Shown here piece after piece: positions 31,697 to 45,300 of a DNA stretch of 64,000 nt (position 1 is the stretch's first letter; each line of letters starts with the position of its first letter). The DNA comes from Protula sp. h YS-2021 (taxonomy: Eukaryota; Annelida; Polychaeta; Sabellida; Serpulidae), in contig OX457027.1 in assembly GCA_949752745.1 (NCBI GenBank), positions 85,877,094 to 85,941,093 on the forward strand, written 5' to 3'. The translations under genes were made by a program, and so were the position numbers. A model generated the notes under the pieces. That model saw nothing but the letters and a program-made list of their open reading frames with translations. It did not search any database and had not been told where the DNA came from.

Positions 31697-31885
31697 GGAC
31701 GACTCGCTGAATGACGAGTCACGGAATGACGCGTCACGCCATGACGAGTCACGCCATGATGGGTCACGGAATGACGAGTCACGCCATGACGGGTCACGGA
31801 ATGACGCGTCACGCCATGACGGGTCACGGAATGACGAGTCACGCCAAGGTGGGTTACGGAACGGCATGTCATGGAATGACGTCAC
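31697..31885. repeat. 15-bp minisatellite abutting the CLN3 stop codon
   Basis: About 12 copies of TGACGnGTCACGnCA. 15 is divisible by 3, so long Arg/Asp/Ser ORFs appear on both strands. The array begins at the CLN3 stop (31882-31884) and lies in its 3' UTR. Confidence 0.9.
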
Positions 31886-31998
31886 AGCGTGCAGATAGCA
31901 TTGTGCACGGGGATTGAGACAAAGCCGGCTACAGCGATGCCTGTCGAGTCGGCCAGGCTCGTCACGCCCATGCTGAACTCCCTCGTCTCTTCTGCTAC
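31882..31998 (-). CDS. CLN3: CLN3 coding exon 15 (terminal)
   Basis: Acceptor CTTTAG. Encodes [20 protein letters not shown] and the last membrane segment, ending ICTL and TGA at 31882-31884. The stop lies within the first unit of the 15-bp minisatellite. Confidence 0.95.
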   Translation of the reverse strand, partial: VAEETREFSMGVTSLADSTGIAVAGFVSIPVHNAICTL

Positions 31999-34900
31999 CT
32001 AAAGCGCAACAAAAACAAATCTCAAAAACTCAAAAGCATTCTCACGCAAACAAGGTGCTGTGTGTTTTTATTGAATCAGTCTGCCAGCTTTTTGTTCAGT
32101 TCAGTCGTGTGGAAAATAAAATTTTGTGTTATAAGTCGTTTTTGTTCATATTTATTCATCTCTGGTGTGATAAATGTCTGAAAGCAAGCAGTGGCAAATC
32201 AAACAAGCCATCATAGAGAGCACAGTCCCAAACCGGAAACGGCGATGAGTCAGTTTAAAATTAATGTACGATCCAACTGTGACACTGTGAATAGTATAAA
32301 ACGATTTGTCACAGCTCAACCGGCCGGGGCTCCGGTTGGGACGGCAACTTAAACCAAAAGTTTAAGTATTGTCTAAAACACGTCCAAACACTAAGTCCAT
32401 CGTCAAGCTTTTTTCATTCTTCTTATAGCACAGCATTTTGAGTAGCAAAGAACGAAGTACGTGTCTGTGAGCAACATCACACCTACGTAATACGCAACCA
32501 CAGTTACCACGCTTCGGTAACATTCGGAATTCAGTTTGTATCACCGTGGCGTTGATCTTTAACCCAAGGCCACCTCAACCTAATCCTTTTACCTTTTACA
32601 TACAAGTCACAGACAGATTTTGGCTGAATTCCGTCTAGCCGACCTTGAGATAAGATGTCAAAAAGCAACAGATGTGCAAAATTGCAAAATCTCACAGTGA
32701 CTTTGATCTTTAACCCAAGGTCACTCAAAGGTTATCAGGTCACGACCCTTCTCCACACAAGTCACATACCAACTTTGTTGAAATCCGTCCAACTGAATTT
32801 GAGATATCGTGTCCAGAAGAAAAGCTTTACACACTTTACAATCAAGCTAAAAAATTTGCCAAAATTCCAATTTTTAAGGAACCAAAAAAAAAAAATTGGC
32901 CTCAAGCTACGACCATGGGGCTGAGTCCTGTAGACTCTCAGACCATATGGCTGACACATCTAAGAGGAATGAGTGGTAACGGACGGACGGCAGACGGACG
33001 GAGCCCAATCCATAAGACCAGCTCCGGGGCATAAAGCCAGGGTTGGGGGCTACTAAACACATGACTAATCGTTCCCAGAGCGGAAACCACACTGCAAATA
33101 CTACCCACGCCACTACCCCTACCCGCCCCCCCCCCCCTCCCGGCCCCACACCCCGCTTCTATCACTTCAGACATCTTCACTGACCTCTCGGGACACTTTG
33201 TAGAAGGTGTTGACGTAGGCGGCCCCGCCCAGCAGGCCCTCCCACAGGATGACCGCAAACACGATCCAGATCCACGGAACGAATTGAAACAACACCACCA
33301 GGAGTAACAGCGCCAAGTTCGCGAACTAGAACAAGTCCACAAATATACTCTGGTATTTGTTGCAGCAATGATGTTATGTCTTTTATAAATTCACAACGGA
33401 TAATTGAAAATGACTAGATGCTGAAATCTCAACCAAAATATCTTGTGGAGCTTTTGTGACTACAAATTAATTCAGTATGCGGTAATTCATACACTTCATG
33501 TAACACAAGATTGTCCATGGACAATATCCCAGCTCACGAATGCTCAAGTCAAGATTTTTTAATGGAAAAATGGTTTATCCCCAATATATCCGTCAATTTT
33601 TGGCGAAAAGAAGTAATAGCCAGGTTCATATATACCACCACCTTCCATCAAAATTTTAGGACATTTGTATTTAAATCGTAGGAGGAGATACGTTTTTATG
33701 AAAATGGTTTTTGTCTAATATTTCCACCGATTTTATTCGAATCACGAAAAAAAACGTAATAGCCAGGTGGGTATCAAAGCCTGCCACCTTTATTCAGAAT
33801 TTCAAGAGATTAAGGCCAAACACCTAGAGCCAGTTGCGGTTTAAATAATGTTTTTGGCGAATCAACAAAAAAGTTATCGCCAGATAGGTACTAATTTCCG
33901 CTTCCATAATTCAAAATTTTAAGAAGGTAACACTATATTCTTAGCGTTAGTAACGATGTTAGTAAGCATTGGGTTTTCGCCAATATTTACGCCATTTTTT
34001 TTCGAATAACACAAAACCGCAATAACCAGGTAAGTACCAGTGACCACAGTCTTTAATCAAAATTCTAAGACAGTAAGGCCATTTTTGTGGTATGAGTTAA
34101 GATTTTACTGATTTTATTCGTTTTTCGCCAATATTTCCGCCAATTTTTTACCAATCACCAAAAAATTAACGGGCAATAAATCCTGCTACCTGTACGTAAA
34201 GTTTCAAGACAATAAGGCTATTTTTCTGTAGTTGGTTGAGGTTTTACAAAAAAAAATAAACGTTTTATCGCCAATATTTCGACCAATTTTTGCCGAATAG
34301 CCAAAAAAGTATAAAAAATGATAATAACAATAACAGTCAGGTAGATAATTATGTGCACGTTTCCAGTGAAACCATAGGAGCATATACGTCTTAAGTGCCT
34401 TTTGACCAGTATGTCAGCCAATTTTTGACGAATTATCAAAAAAAGTAATAGCCAGGTAGGTAGGGCTGGAAAAAAAATCCTATTTTTTTTAAAAAAAATC
34501 ATGATTTTTTTTTTACGCCGGATTTACGCCCGATTTTTAACAGTTTATTGAAGACTCATCACACTCTCTTGTAAGACATTTCTAAACACTTTTACAGTTA
34601 AAAAAATAGGTGAAAACTGTCCTCAACTTTCAAATATTGAGATAACTGTCTATAACTTCAATTCTTTATTTATTTACTCCAGAGTACATGCTCAAACGGT
34701 CTTAATACTAAAATGCTATTTCACCAATATTTCGGCCAACCACGAAGAAAAGACAGAGAGAAACACTAGCAAAATAGGTTCGAATATCCGCTTCCCTAAT
34801 TCAAAATTTTAAGAAGGTAAGATTATATAACTGGTGCTAGTTAAGATTTTAGTAGGAAAATGGCTTTTCTCTAATAGTTCCGGCCATTTTTTTTTTGAAA

Positions 34901-37900
34901 TTCCGAAAACAGTAATAGCCAGGTAAGTACTTAAGATCGCAGTATTCAGCTAAAATTGGAAGACAGCAATAGCCAGTTAGGTAGTAGTGCCCGCTACTGT
35001 TACTTAAAATTACAATGGAATGATCTTATTTTCGCCGATTTTTTGGCCAATTACCAAAAATAGTAATAGCCAGTAAGGTCATATTGCCTGCTATTTTTCC
35101 TTCAAGATAGCAAGACTATTTTCCTGGAATTAAGATTTTACTGATTTTCCTTTCAGTTTATCGCCAAATTTTTCGCCTATTTTTGGACAATCACAACATA
35201 TTGCAACAGCCAGCTAGATAGGTAGTGTCTGCTACTGTTACTTAAAATTACAATGTAGCGCACTTATTTTCCAGAGTTCGTTAAGATTTTAGTGATTTTT
35301 TGTTGGCTTTTCACCAAAATATTCGCCGATTTTGTGGCCAATCGCCAAAAAAGTAAAAGCCAGTAAGTAAGTAAGTAAAGTAAAAACTACTTTTTCTTTA
35401 AAATTTCGAGACACTGAGACTATTTTCCTTGAGTTCGTTAAGACTTTACTTTACTTTTCCAGTTTTTTGTCAAACTTCTCGCCAATTTTTTACCAATTCC
35501 CCAAAATTTTAACAACAGGAAGGTATGAAGCCTGCTACCTTTCCTTAAAATTTAAAGACAGTCAGACTATTATTGTGGGGTTCGTCAAGATTTTCCTGAA
35601 AATATTTTTGTTTTTTCGCCAAAATTTCCGCCAATGTCTGGCCAATCACTAAAAAAGTAATAACCAGGTAGGTAGTAACCCCTGTTACCTTCACCTAAAA
35701 CTTCAAGACAGTAAGACTATTTTCTTGGAGTAAGTTAAGATTTACAAAAAAAGCAATTAGGTTTTCGCCAACATTTCCACCAATTTTTGTTTGGCGAATC
35801 GCCAAAACAAGAAAGAGATAGTGCACCCTACTACCACCAAAGTTGTAGAATGTTTCCATGAAATCCCTAGGAGATACATTTTACAGAATATTGGTTTTTG
35901 GTCAATATTTCCGCCAATTTTTGTTCAATTCCAAAATAGAAATAGCCACTTAAGCAGTAATGTCTGCTACTGTTACTGAAAATAACAAGGCAATGAGTCT
36001 ATTTGCGCATAGTTAGTTAAGATTTTACTGAAATCTGTTTTCTTCTTCGCCAAAATTAAGAATCATTAAGATTTTACTGATTTCTTTCTTGTATTGGAGG
36101 GGGGTGGGGGTTGGGGTTTCGCCAAAATTTTCGCTAGTTTTTAGCGAATCACCAAAAACAATAATTACCGGGTAGGTATTAACGCCTGCTACCTTCACCT
36201 AAAGACAGAAAGATTATTTTCCAGCCGTTAGTTACGATTTTACTGTAAAAATGTTGGTTTTTCGCCCAAATTTTCGCCAATTTTTGGCCAGTCACCCAAA
36301 AAAGTTATAGCAGATAGGTAGTAAAGTTTGCTACTCTCACTTAAAATTTCAAGACAGTAAGATTACTTTCCTAGAAGTAGCTAAGATTTTAGGAAAACAA
36401 TTTGGTTTTTCGCCAATACTTTCGCCAATTTTTGACGAATCTCATAAAAAAAAAAAAAAAAAAAAACTAATAACAGGGTGTACACTCTATCTTCATCCCA
36501 AATGTTAGAACATTTCCACCAAAACCCAGGGAGGAAATACGTTTTAAAGAAATTTCGTTTTTGGCCAATATTTCCGCCAATTTTTGGCGAATCGCCAAAA
36601 AAGTTATAGCCAGGTAGGGACTTATATCCGCCACCATCAACCAAAATTGCAACACATGCAGGGAAAAAAACCTAGCACCAGATATGATTTTTCAACTTAA
36701 AAGCGTACATACGCACATATGCCCATACTTACAACGACAGCTATAGCCCCTGCTTCTATAGAAGCTGGGGCTAAGAAAACGGAACTTTCGCCATCACGAA
36801 TCGCTAGCCTGTTTTATTCTCTGATCACAAAATTTGTTAGAAACGTACAGCAACTTTTTAAAGTAATAGGCAGCCATGTTTTAATATACTTTTAGTACAC
36901 CTGCCCGTAACTTTAACTTCGTTATATTGTCAAAATCTTGATTGTAGATCAAAGTTCTGGGTCTGAATTTTAAAGTTAAAGATAACATTCTTACTTGCAA
37001 TATTGGAAGAATCCAGATCTTGTTAATTTTGATCACATTGAGTGAAGATCTTGAAATGAGAACCCCGACCTGATAGATCACTTGATACCTAAACAATTTA
37101 TTAATTTTAGAAACATGGAACATTGCTCTGCACATAAACTATAATGTCAACTTCAAAATAAAGTTTTTTTTCAGTTCTGTTATAAATAACAGATTCCTGT
37201 TTGCTCCTTTTTACGTTAAACAAAGCACTGCAGTTTATGAAAACTCGGTAGGTTTGTGTCAAGTTTAATAAAGTCCGATTCGAAATTACTTGATTGTTCT
37301 CCCAAAGGTGAACTGAACCTACTTTACTAATTAAAACGTGTCCCCTAATTTATTGATATGTCTCAAACAAAGAGAACCACAAACACGCCTAGGACTTAAT
37401 TTTTGGCATTATTTAAGTTTGATTCTTCAATAGCGCTTCTACTAACCATCTATACTGCTCTGCGGCGGTTAGCCATATGTTTTGAAATTGTATCAACTCG
37501 AACTGAAAATATATGGCAATTTAATTATTATTTTATTACTTTTTTATTCTTCATGTCATTATGATTATTATCACGCTGTTCATTAAATTTACTGAGCAGG
37601 TATATTTTAATTTATTTATTATATTTTATTTTTTTTAAGAACTTCATCTATATCTGTTTCGTTTTCAACAACAATCACACAGTAAAAGTTTCAGGATGTC
37701 TGAACATAAGGAAAGGGTGTTACCAAAGCTTGGTTGATAAAGTATTCAGCAAAGTACACCAAACCCAGCGGTATCATGTACTTCAGCAGCGGCTGAAAAA
37801 TTAACACCGGTACTTATCCGTTGCCACGGCAATATGTTAGAAATACTGTGAATTAAAAGTAAATCACGTTGGGCCATAAGAATATACACAGGCATATTTT

Positions 37901-40900
37901 ACTGTAAAAACAGAGGGAGCCAGTCGCTATCAGGAAACGTTCTTTTTTTAAGTTTTGCTGTACAATAACTGCATCAAAGTAATCGAGGCGAAAATCCAAA
38001 TATCACCAATGGCAAGCCTTCACAGACACGTGTGATAACAGATGAAACCTGTCAACAGCACACAGGGTGATCGCATGAAACGAGGACCTTTTTAAAAAAA
38101 AATCTCGTGTCCGTTTCTTCACATTTAAAGTGTATTGCAAAATCACACAAAACTGAAAAATGCATGACCTTCTTTAGAAGAGTGTCCGTGCTAGTATCAA
38201 CTCTGTTCATATTGACTTTATATTGTCCAAAGAAAAGAAAATTTCAAAATCGTTACTGTTTTCTTACCGGCATTAAGGCCAACTTTTGTAGCAACGTGAG
38301 ATTATTTACATCTGAAAGAAAGGTACGTAACAAAGTAACTAACAACGCCATGATTTCGAAACAATAACAAAGACATACAAAACAATAGGAAAAACACAGC
38401 AGACATTCACTTTGTCCTAGAGAATACGAGATGGCCTCTGCATTTATATAGATAATTCAATGCCATAACACGCCCCTGAAAACCGAATTAAGTTATTCAC
38501 CAAACCATTGTTTCCGTCCAATGGTTCTGACTAGTGCTGCATAGTTTGGAGTTATTGTATTGAGGTTTTCAAACTTGAATTTTTTTTCAATATTCAAAGA
38601 TATAAAATAAAAGAAATTTATTTGATTAAGAACATTAGCCCAAGGCGATACCTTCAAATGGACTCGGCCGGTAAATGTCAAAATCACTGTGGCCAAAAAA
38701 AGAAAATCATTCGAATATATAGGAGGTTTAGAGCTTATGCCGCGTGGATGCAAAGAGGGTGGGAGGCTAAATATTTGAAAAGGGGTGTGAAAGTCCAAGG
38801 AAAGGTTGTCATCTTTTCTTCCTTGAATTCATTAACATGGCCTAACATTTAGCCTGATTTAGTCTCTTGCCGGGGTCGTTACAATCACATCAAAGCTGCT
38901 TAGTGCTCTCCGTTATTTCAAGACGAGATTTTTTACACACCGAAATTTCGGGTGTTCAAGTTGCGACTTATACATTGATTTTACTTTTCATTTTGTCTGC
39001 TTCAACTTATGCACTGGTTCGACACAAAGTGTTTTTTTCCTTCTTCAGAAATTATATTTTATAGAAAGCCGAATATAAATGGTCAGACTGTAAAATGTGA
39101 ATCTCTTCAGTAAATACGACACATAAACTTAATACACCAGTAACAAAGTGGACTAGGCTGCTAACTCGAAGCACATCAACGCTGTTTCAGCCTTCCCAAT
39201 GTCGCCTGTACACCCAGAAACCGGAGAAGCTTATTCCCTTGCATTGGGCTGCTACATTTTTAGTATTTGACAAAAGGAGAATGTGTGCGGCGACTGCAGT
39301 ACCAAGCAGGCCACATTTAATACTTTGCATGCCTGGTGCCAGTGTCACTCTCTGCGTTGTAAGACTTTTTGTACAAATAACAGTAGCTTTCGCTTGCGTT
39401 TTACAATCATTCTAGACACAATATAAGACCTTACGTTTGAAATTTTTGAAAGCGAAAAAATTTTGCTGTGTGACAACTGTAAACTAGAGCAGTGTGCATA
39501 GCCCATATATTCTCCACAGGCCCCCCATCAATTAAACACGGCCATCAATAGTCAATCAAGAGCTGAAATTTTCCAGTCCAGCTGGTCCACTTTACTTGGA
39601 CGAACCTGGCCCATTTACAATACCGATCTGTGTTTGTTCCCACAAAAGCTACATACCAAGTTTAATTAAAATCTTTGCAGGAGTTTTTAAGTTATCGTGT
39701 TAACAAGCTCTTGATGACAGACCGACCGACCGACCGACAGACACGCGGTCGATCGCATTTATTCCCTGTGGGGAATAAATAAAACAAGAGCAATCAGGAA
39801 TTGCCATATCTTCCGCCGTGGGTGTAATTAGTAAGGCGGGTGCCGTACCTCCGAAAGATTCGAATTTTGGGATTCTAAGTCCAAATACAGATCCAGATAG
39901 GCTTCGATCCGATCAAAACCCCCAAAAGGCACATTTAAATGTCTTGGTTGTTACGCATATCAAATATGAAACGGATCCGCTCATTAGTTTCGGAGATATC
40001 GTCTGGAAACCAAAGTACACGTTGAGATCCGGATTTTGGGATTCGAAGTCCAAATACAGATAGAGATGGGCTTCGATCCAACCAAAACTCCCAAAGGGAC
40101 ATCTAGATATCTTGGTTGTTACGCATACCAAATATGAACTAGATCTGCCCACTAGTTTCGGAGATATCGCCTGGAAACAAAACTGGCGACTGAATGACGG
40201 ACGGACGGACAGACATAGCGCGTATTTGTATATCCCCCGCCTCCGGCAGGACGGAGGGGGGATAATAAAGTAATAAACCTTAATGAGAGTGATGTTGCGG
40301 CTTGTGAAACAAAACAAGGGGTGATGCCCACTCCCCCTTCCCGTGAATAACACGGTCTTTAGAATTCAACTTACACGTAATCTTTTTTTTCAAACTTTCG
40401 GTCATTTTCAAGCAAATTCGACTTGTACACGGTTCGATTTATACATCCCGAAAATACGACACTCACATGCAGATTGCTCCATTGTGTTGTCGCTTTGAAT
40501 CAAGCCTCTTGTTTCTCCGGCCTCGTCGTCATAAGTGACGTCACTGTCGTCGACTTCCGATTGTTTATGATATGATTTTGTGCAACACAAGGCTCGGTCG
40601 AAGCCCTTTGGTTTGACCAGTAACACATAATAACTGAAAGATGAAGCAAAAAAACCTGTGGCCGATGTTGCAATTAATTCCCTAATATGGTAAACTTCAG
40701 CATAGACGATCCGCCAAAAGATGGCATACACCTGAGGCAAGAACGTGATAATGATAAAAATATAACACGCCAGCTTCTTGCAGGTAAAAATCTTCTTATT
40801 TAGAAAGGCTGAAGACTTGTCAATCAATATACGTCACTGTTTTGCAGAAACGCGAGCAATCAGACAACTTATTTAGACGCAGAATGGTCTTTCCAGCGAA

Positions 40901-42294
40901 GTAAGAGGCCTTATGCAAATACAGAATACAGTCATACGTTTGAAAGAAATGTCTTTGAAAATAAAAAATTACGTTACCTTAAGGCCTGAATGGCTGGTAC
41001 TGCAATCATCAATAAGAGGGTGTCCCTGGGAGAAAGTCCTATGGTGTCAGATGTGAGGGCTGCGTAAATGAGGGCACCTGCCACCCCAGCCATGCCTGTG
41101 CCCGAGCTCCACGTGGATATCACATTCCTGAATTGCAATCACACTTAAGTTCAATTGCAATTTAAACCGTGTAAAATGTGCGTATGTGTTAACACAGCGT
41201 ATCTATGACAACACACAGGGCTAACGTTAAATTTTCACTCATTTTTCTTGGTTATTGTTGTTGTCAATATTGTTATTGACAGTTATTACCCAGTTATTGT
41301 TGTCAATAAAAGCGTGCTATATATTCACACAATATTCCGCCATAATGTGACTGTATACTTACATTTAAAAAAATATCTAGTTATTTCAAAGCAAAGCAAC
41401 TGATAACCTTTTTGGGGAACAGGACAGAGGCCCTCGTAACAAGGTCTCCAGGGCAAGTGCCCGTCGTTTGATATTTTTAAATAGTAATTTGGTTAAGATT
41501 TTAACATATCTACGATTCGAAATGATACTGTTTTTTTACTGATTTTTTTTTAATTGGCAAGTGTTGTCAAGTAGGATCTGATTTACTGCAGCAATTTACA
41601 ATATTTAAAGCTATTATTTCCTATTGCAATAGTAATTTTCAACTGCAATTTTTAACTTTTCATCCGTATCGCCTTGGGTTACCTACGTGGAATCGCATAC
41701 AACATTAAGATGCAATAAGAAATTGCAATGTCAATGCCATAGGAAATTGGATTGGCAAAATTTTGCAACTAAATTTTTGTACTCATAAAAGTTAAAAAAC
41801 GTAATCAGGTCCTACGTTACTTGACATTAACAGGAAGTCAGAAAAAAGTGTCATTTCACCTCACGACTATTAGAAAATCTAGAATAAAATAATTTTAAAA
41901 AATATATATTAAACCGTGGGCCCTTGTTCTAAGGGCTGCTTATCCCGCGGACCCCTGCCCTAGACTCCTTTTTTTCACATATAAAAACTATACCTGTCTA
42001 GAAAAGAAGTTAGACTGAGACATGTGATTTCTCCCAGGCCCGACGATATGCTCGCACAGACAACCCCTAAAATAACAGCCAAGGTCAACACCGGCAAGTG
42101 ACATCTGACTGTTGGTTCAGTGACATTTCTACAATGTTTTATCGTAAATTCTCAACGTGTTTTGGATCAATACAAATCGGTATGAAAAAATAAAAGAAGT
42201 TAACGAAGACCAAGAACGTTCCAGAAAGTGGAAGAAATTAGAAACTGAGACGAAAAAGTCAGAGAGAGAGAGAGAGAGAGCGAGAGAGCGAGAG

Positions 42295-42365
<71 letters not shown>

Positions 42366-45300
42366 ACCTAAAAGACTTTGCCATACAAGGTGAGAGGTCG
42401 CTACTATTGGATAGCTGGCCACACTGAATCCAACAACCACTCCTATCTTTATACTGAAAACAAAAATTTCCGCAAGAAAATGATTACTGCAAGAAAAGCA
42501 TCAGAAAACCTTTTTTGCATAATGTGATGTACTACGATAATACAAACCACGACAAGCAGCGTCATGTGCATACTAAAGAACATCACACGATTTTCTACAA
42601 GGCAGATCACGTGACTCACGTGATCATTGTAACAATTTCATCTTGAAGCACAAGTCAAAGAATGAACAGCCAGGCGAGACCACATCATCCACTGTATGTT
42701 AACATATCAAATGCAGTTAATAATAAGAAAAAAAATAACAAACGTTGTAAATTAACTTCCGGGTACTCACGCGTATGGAATGGCTTGTATGTAAAATGGC
42801 GCAGTAAATTTGATTATCACAGAAGGCAAAATATCAGCGAGCAGTATAGCCTGTAGTACGAGATCAACAAGCTTTACTACATGAACGATATTGTCTTAGT
42901 AACCATTTGAAATTGTATTCCTCAATAGAAAAATGACTATTTTCGATGATGTTACAACACTAAGGTTGTTCTAATAAATTACATAAAAACTGGAAGAGAG
43001 GCTCTTGGAGCGCAAAGTGTTTTTTTTTTTTTTGCATGGGACCAATAACTGACTGTAAATTTACCAAAAAAAAAATAATAATAATAAAGTGCTTTGATGT
43101 TAAACATTAATTTATTTTTGCATCTACAATGTCACTGGCGATTACAAAAATAGATACCAAATCTGTTATCGTTTACTCTTACGTTACCCTAAAGCTACAT
43201 AAATATATAACACCGTATTATTTAAAATAAGAATTTTGAAAAACATATTTTTAGTAGACTATTCCGGAATAATCTACTAAATAATTAGAATGTCAGCTAA
43301 ATCAATAAGACTTCATTTTTTAATTTCAATAGATGAAAATAATTTGAACAATGCAAATTCAATGCAAAAAAGGATAATAAAAATCTTTGAAAACTGAATT
43401 TAAATTTGACTGCTTATTAAAATATCGGTGATTCGGTATTGAATAACCTATCGAAATTTTGCGTTTTCAATTTTGTTATTTTTTTTTTACTTTCTAAGGC
43501 AAGAAAATAATTTGTTTATATAGTCTGCAACATAAAGTGATGAAATAATGAAAAAATTCGATTTCTGTGACATTCAATTTATCGGTAGCCTATCCCGGAA
43601 TACAGTACCAAAAAATATCTGTTTTCTTATTTCCTTCAGAATTCTTGTTTTAATCAATACGATGTTTAATGTTCTCGATGTGCAGGCTGGGGTACGAGGG
43701 AAGCGATAAATGGTACATGTAAAACTTTATTCTTCGTAGATAAAACTTATATAATCTGTTTAATGGACACTTACAATATTCTAATGAAGAAGGTTTAGAT
43801 TTGTTCCTTTTCCATATTTCTTTCGTTCGTAGTAAATCCAGAAGAAACACGCACTTCCTTACCACAGCCCGCTCCCATTATGCGGATTACTACCTCTAAC
43901 GCATTAAATATGAAACATAAACTTACGCCTGTACCGATTTTGTTGCAATCGGGAATCAAGTGACCCGATTCATTTGCCCAATGCCTATCTGTGGAATTTT
44001 TGCTGTTGTTGTGATTCGGTTTGCCCTAAAAACCGACAGAAAAGTTACAGCATATATATAGAGAGAGAGTGATAAAAGAATAAATTGTGCAGTGCAACCT
44101 CGTTATACCGACATGACTTAGCCTGACACATTATGTCGATATATCTGATATATTGGTTTTAAACAGAAAAAAGGCTTAAACGGGCCCAGATAATTTTGTC
44201 GTAACAAGCTGTACATGATTATACCCAATGTCGTTATATAGAGCATCAATTGCACGTTGTATTAAATTCAGATATACAGTAAATATTCGTTACTTGGAAC
44301 AAGCTGGGACCGACGACATTGTTCGAACTAACCTGTATTTGGCTTCAGATTTTTTTTTACATCAGCAAAGTATGGGTGTAAGGGTGTGAGCTGTAATCGA
44401 CACACACATAAAAAATGCTTGATCATAGAACAGTTGTTTATTGAGTCATCGCAGATTTTCTTAAGAACAATGTTGTGGCGAGTCTGAAACCTTTGTACCC
44501 AACCTATGCTACACTTAAAATCAACATGACCCAAACCCCGTGCTAAACCCTCTGCCTTTGCAATCAAAATAGACCGGCTAATAGGCAGATTATGAGCTCG
44601 GGCATTGCAAAACCACTTAAACAAGGCATTCTCTAAATCTTCGTGCTTTGCATGTCTTAAACGCTTGCGCCTTTTCTCAACTGTTTCGTTCTCGTAGCTT
44701 GAAATAATTTTCTCCTTTTCCTTTATCCAGGTTGAAAGCGTGCTAGGCTTTATGTCGAAGTCACTTACAATCTGAGCATTTTTGGTGCCTCTTTCGACCT
44801 CTTTTACTGCTTTGTATTTCACTTCCAATGTGTAGTCGTTGTATTTTCGCTTACTAGCCATTTTGCATTCCAAAGTGTTCATACATTTCAGGTAGATCAT
44901 GTCATATTTATAGCCACACTGAATTTACTCCCATGATGAGTAATTCACAATTGCAGATTTTATTGGTTAAAATAGGGTACTTCGATGAACGTCGCTCTTT
45001 AATGCCTTTGTTATGTTGATATTTGTGGCACAATCAATAGTGTTTGAGTGGTTATACATTAGATAAATAACCATTGATGTTCAGTACTTTCTTGAGTAAT
45101 TTTTGAGTTAAAACAAAAAATTAAAAAAATTATCACTTTCATTTTGTTCGAATTAACCGGTATATTCGTTGATTCGAATTTTTTGGTATAAATGTGTAGT
45201 AAAAAACGTTTTGACCAGGCACTTTTGTTCAAATTACCCAATAATTTGAATTAACCGATTTCAAAGTAACGAATATATACTGTATATACAAGGCCTGTTT

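Noticed and set aside
31546..31898. Four overlapping ORFs rich in Asp/Ser/Arg or His/Val
   Set aside because: They arise from a 15-bp minisatellite in the CLN3 3' UTR. Plus- and minus-strand frames are both open by periodicity.
32938..33368. ORFs around CLN3 exon 14 in other frames
   Set aside because: Gly/Arg-rich shadows. Only 33185-33325 in the CLN3 frame is conserved.
40408..40466. Extension of CLN3 exon 9 to a stop at 40408
   Set aside because: A strong GTGAGT donor at 40461-40466 ends the exon, and the following exons continue the protein in phase.
42129..42440. ORFs of Ser/Leu or Arg/Glu repeats
   Set aside because: The central part is the (GA)n microsatellite. Only the CLN3 exon 6 portion is real coding sequence.
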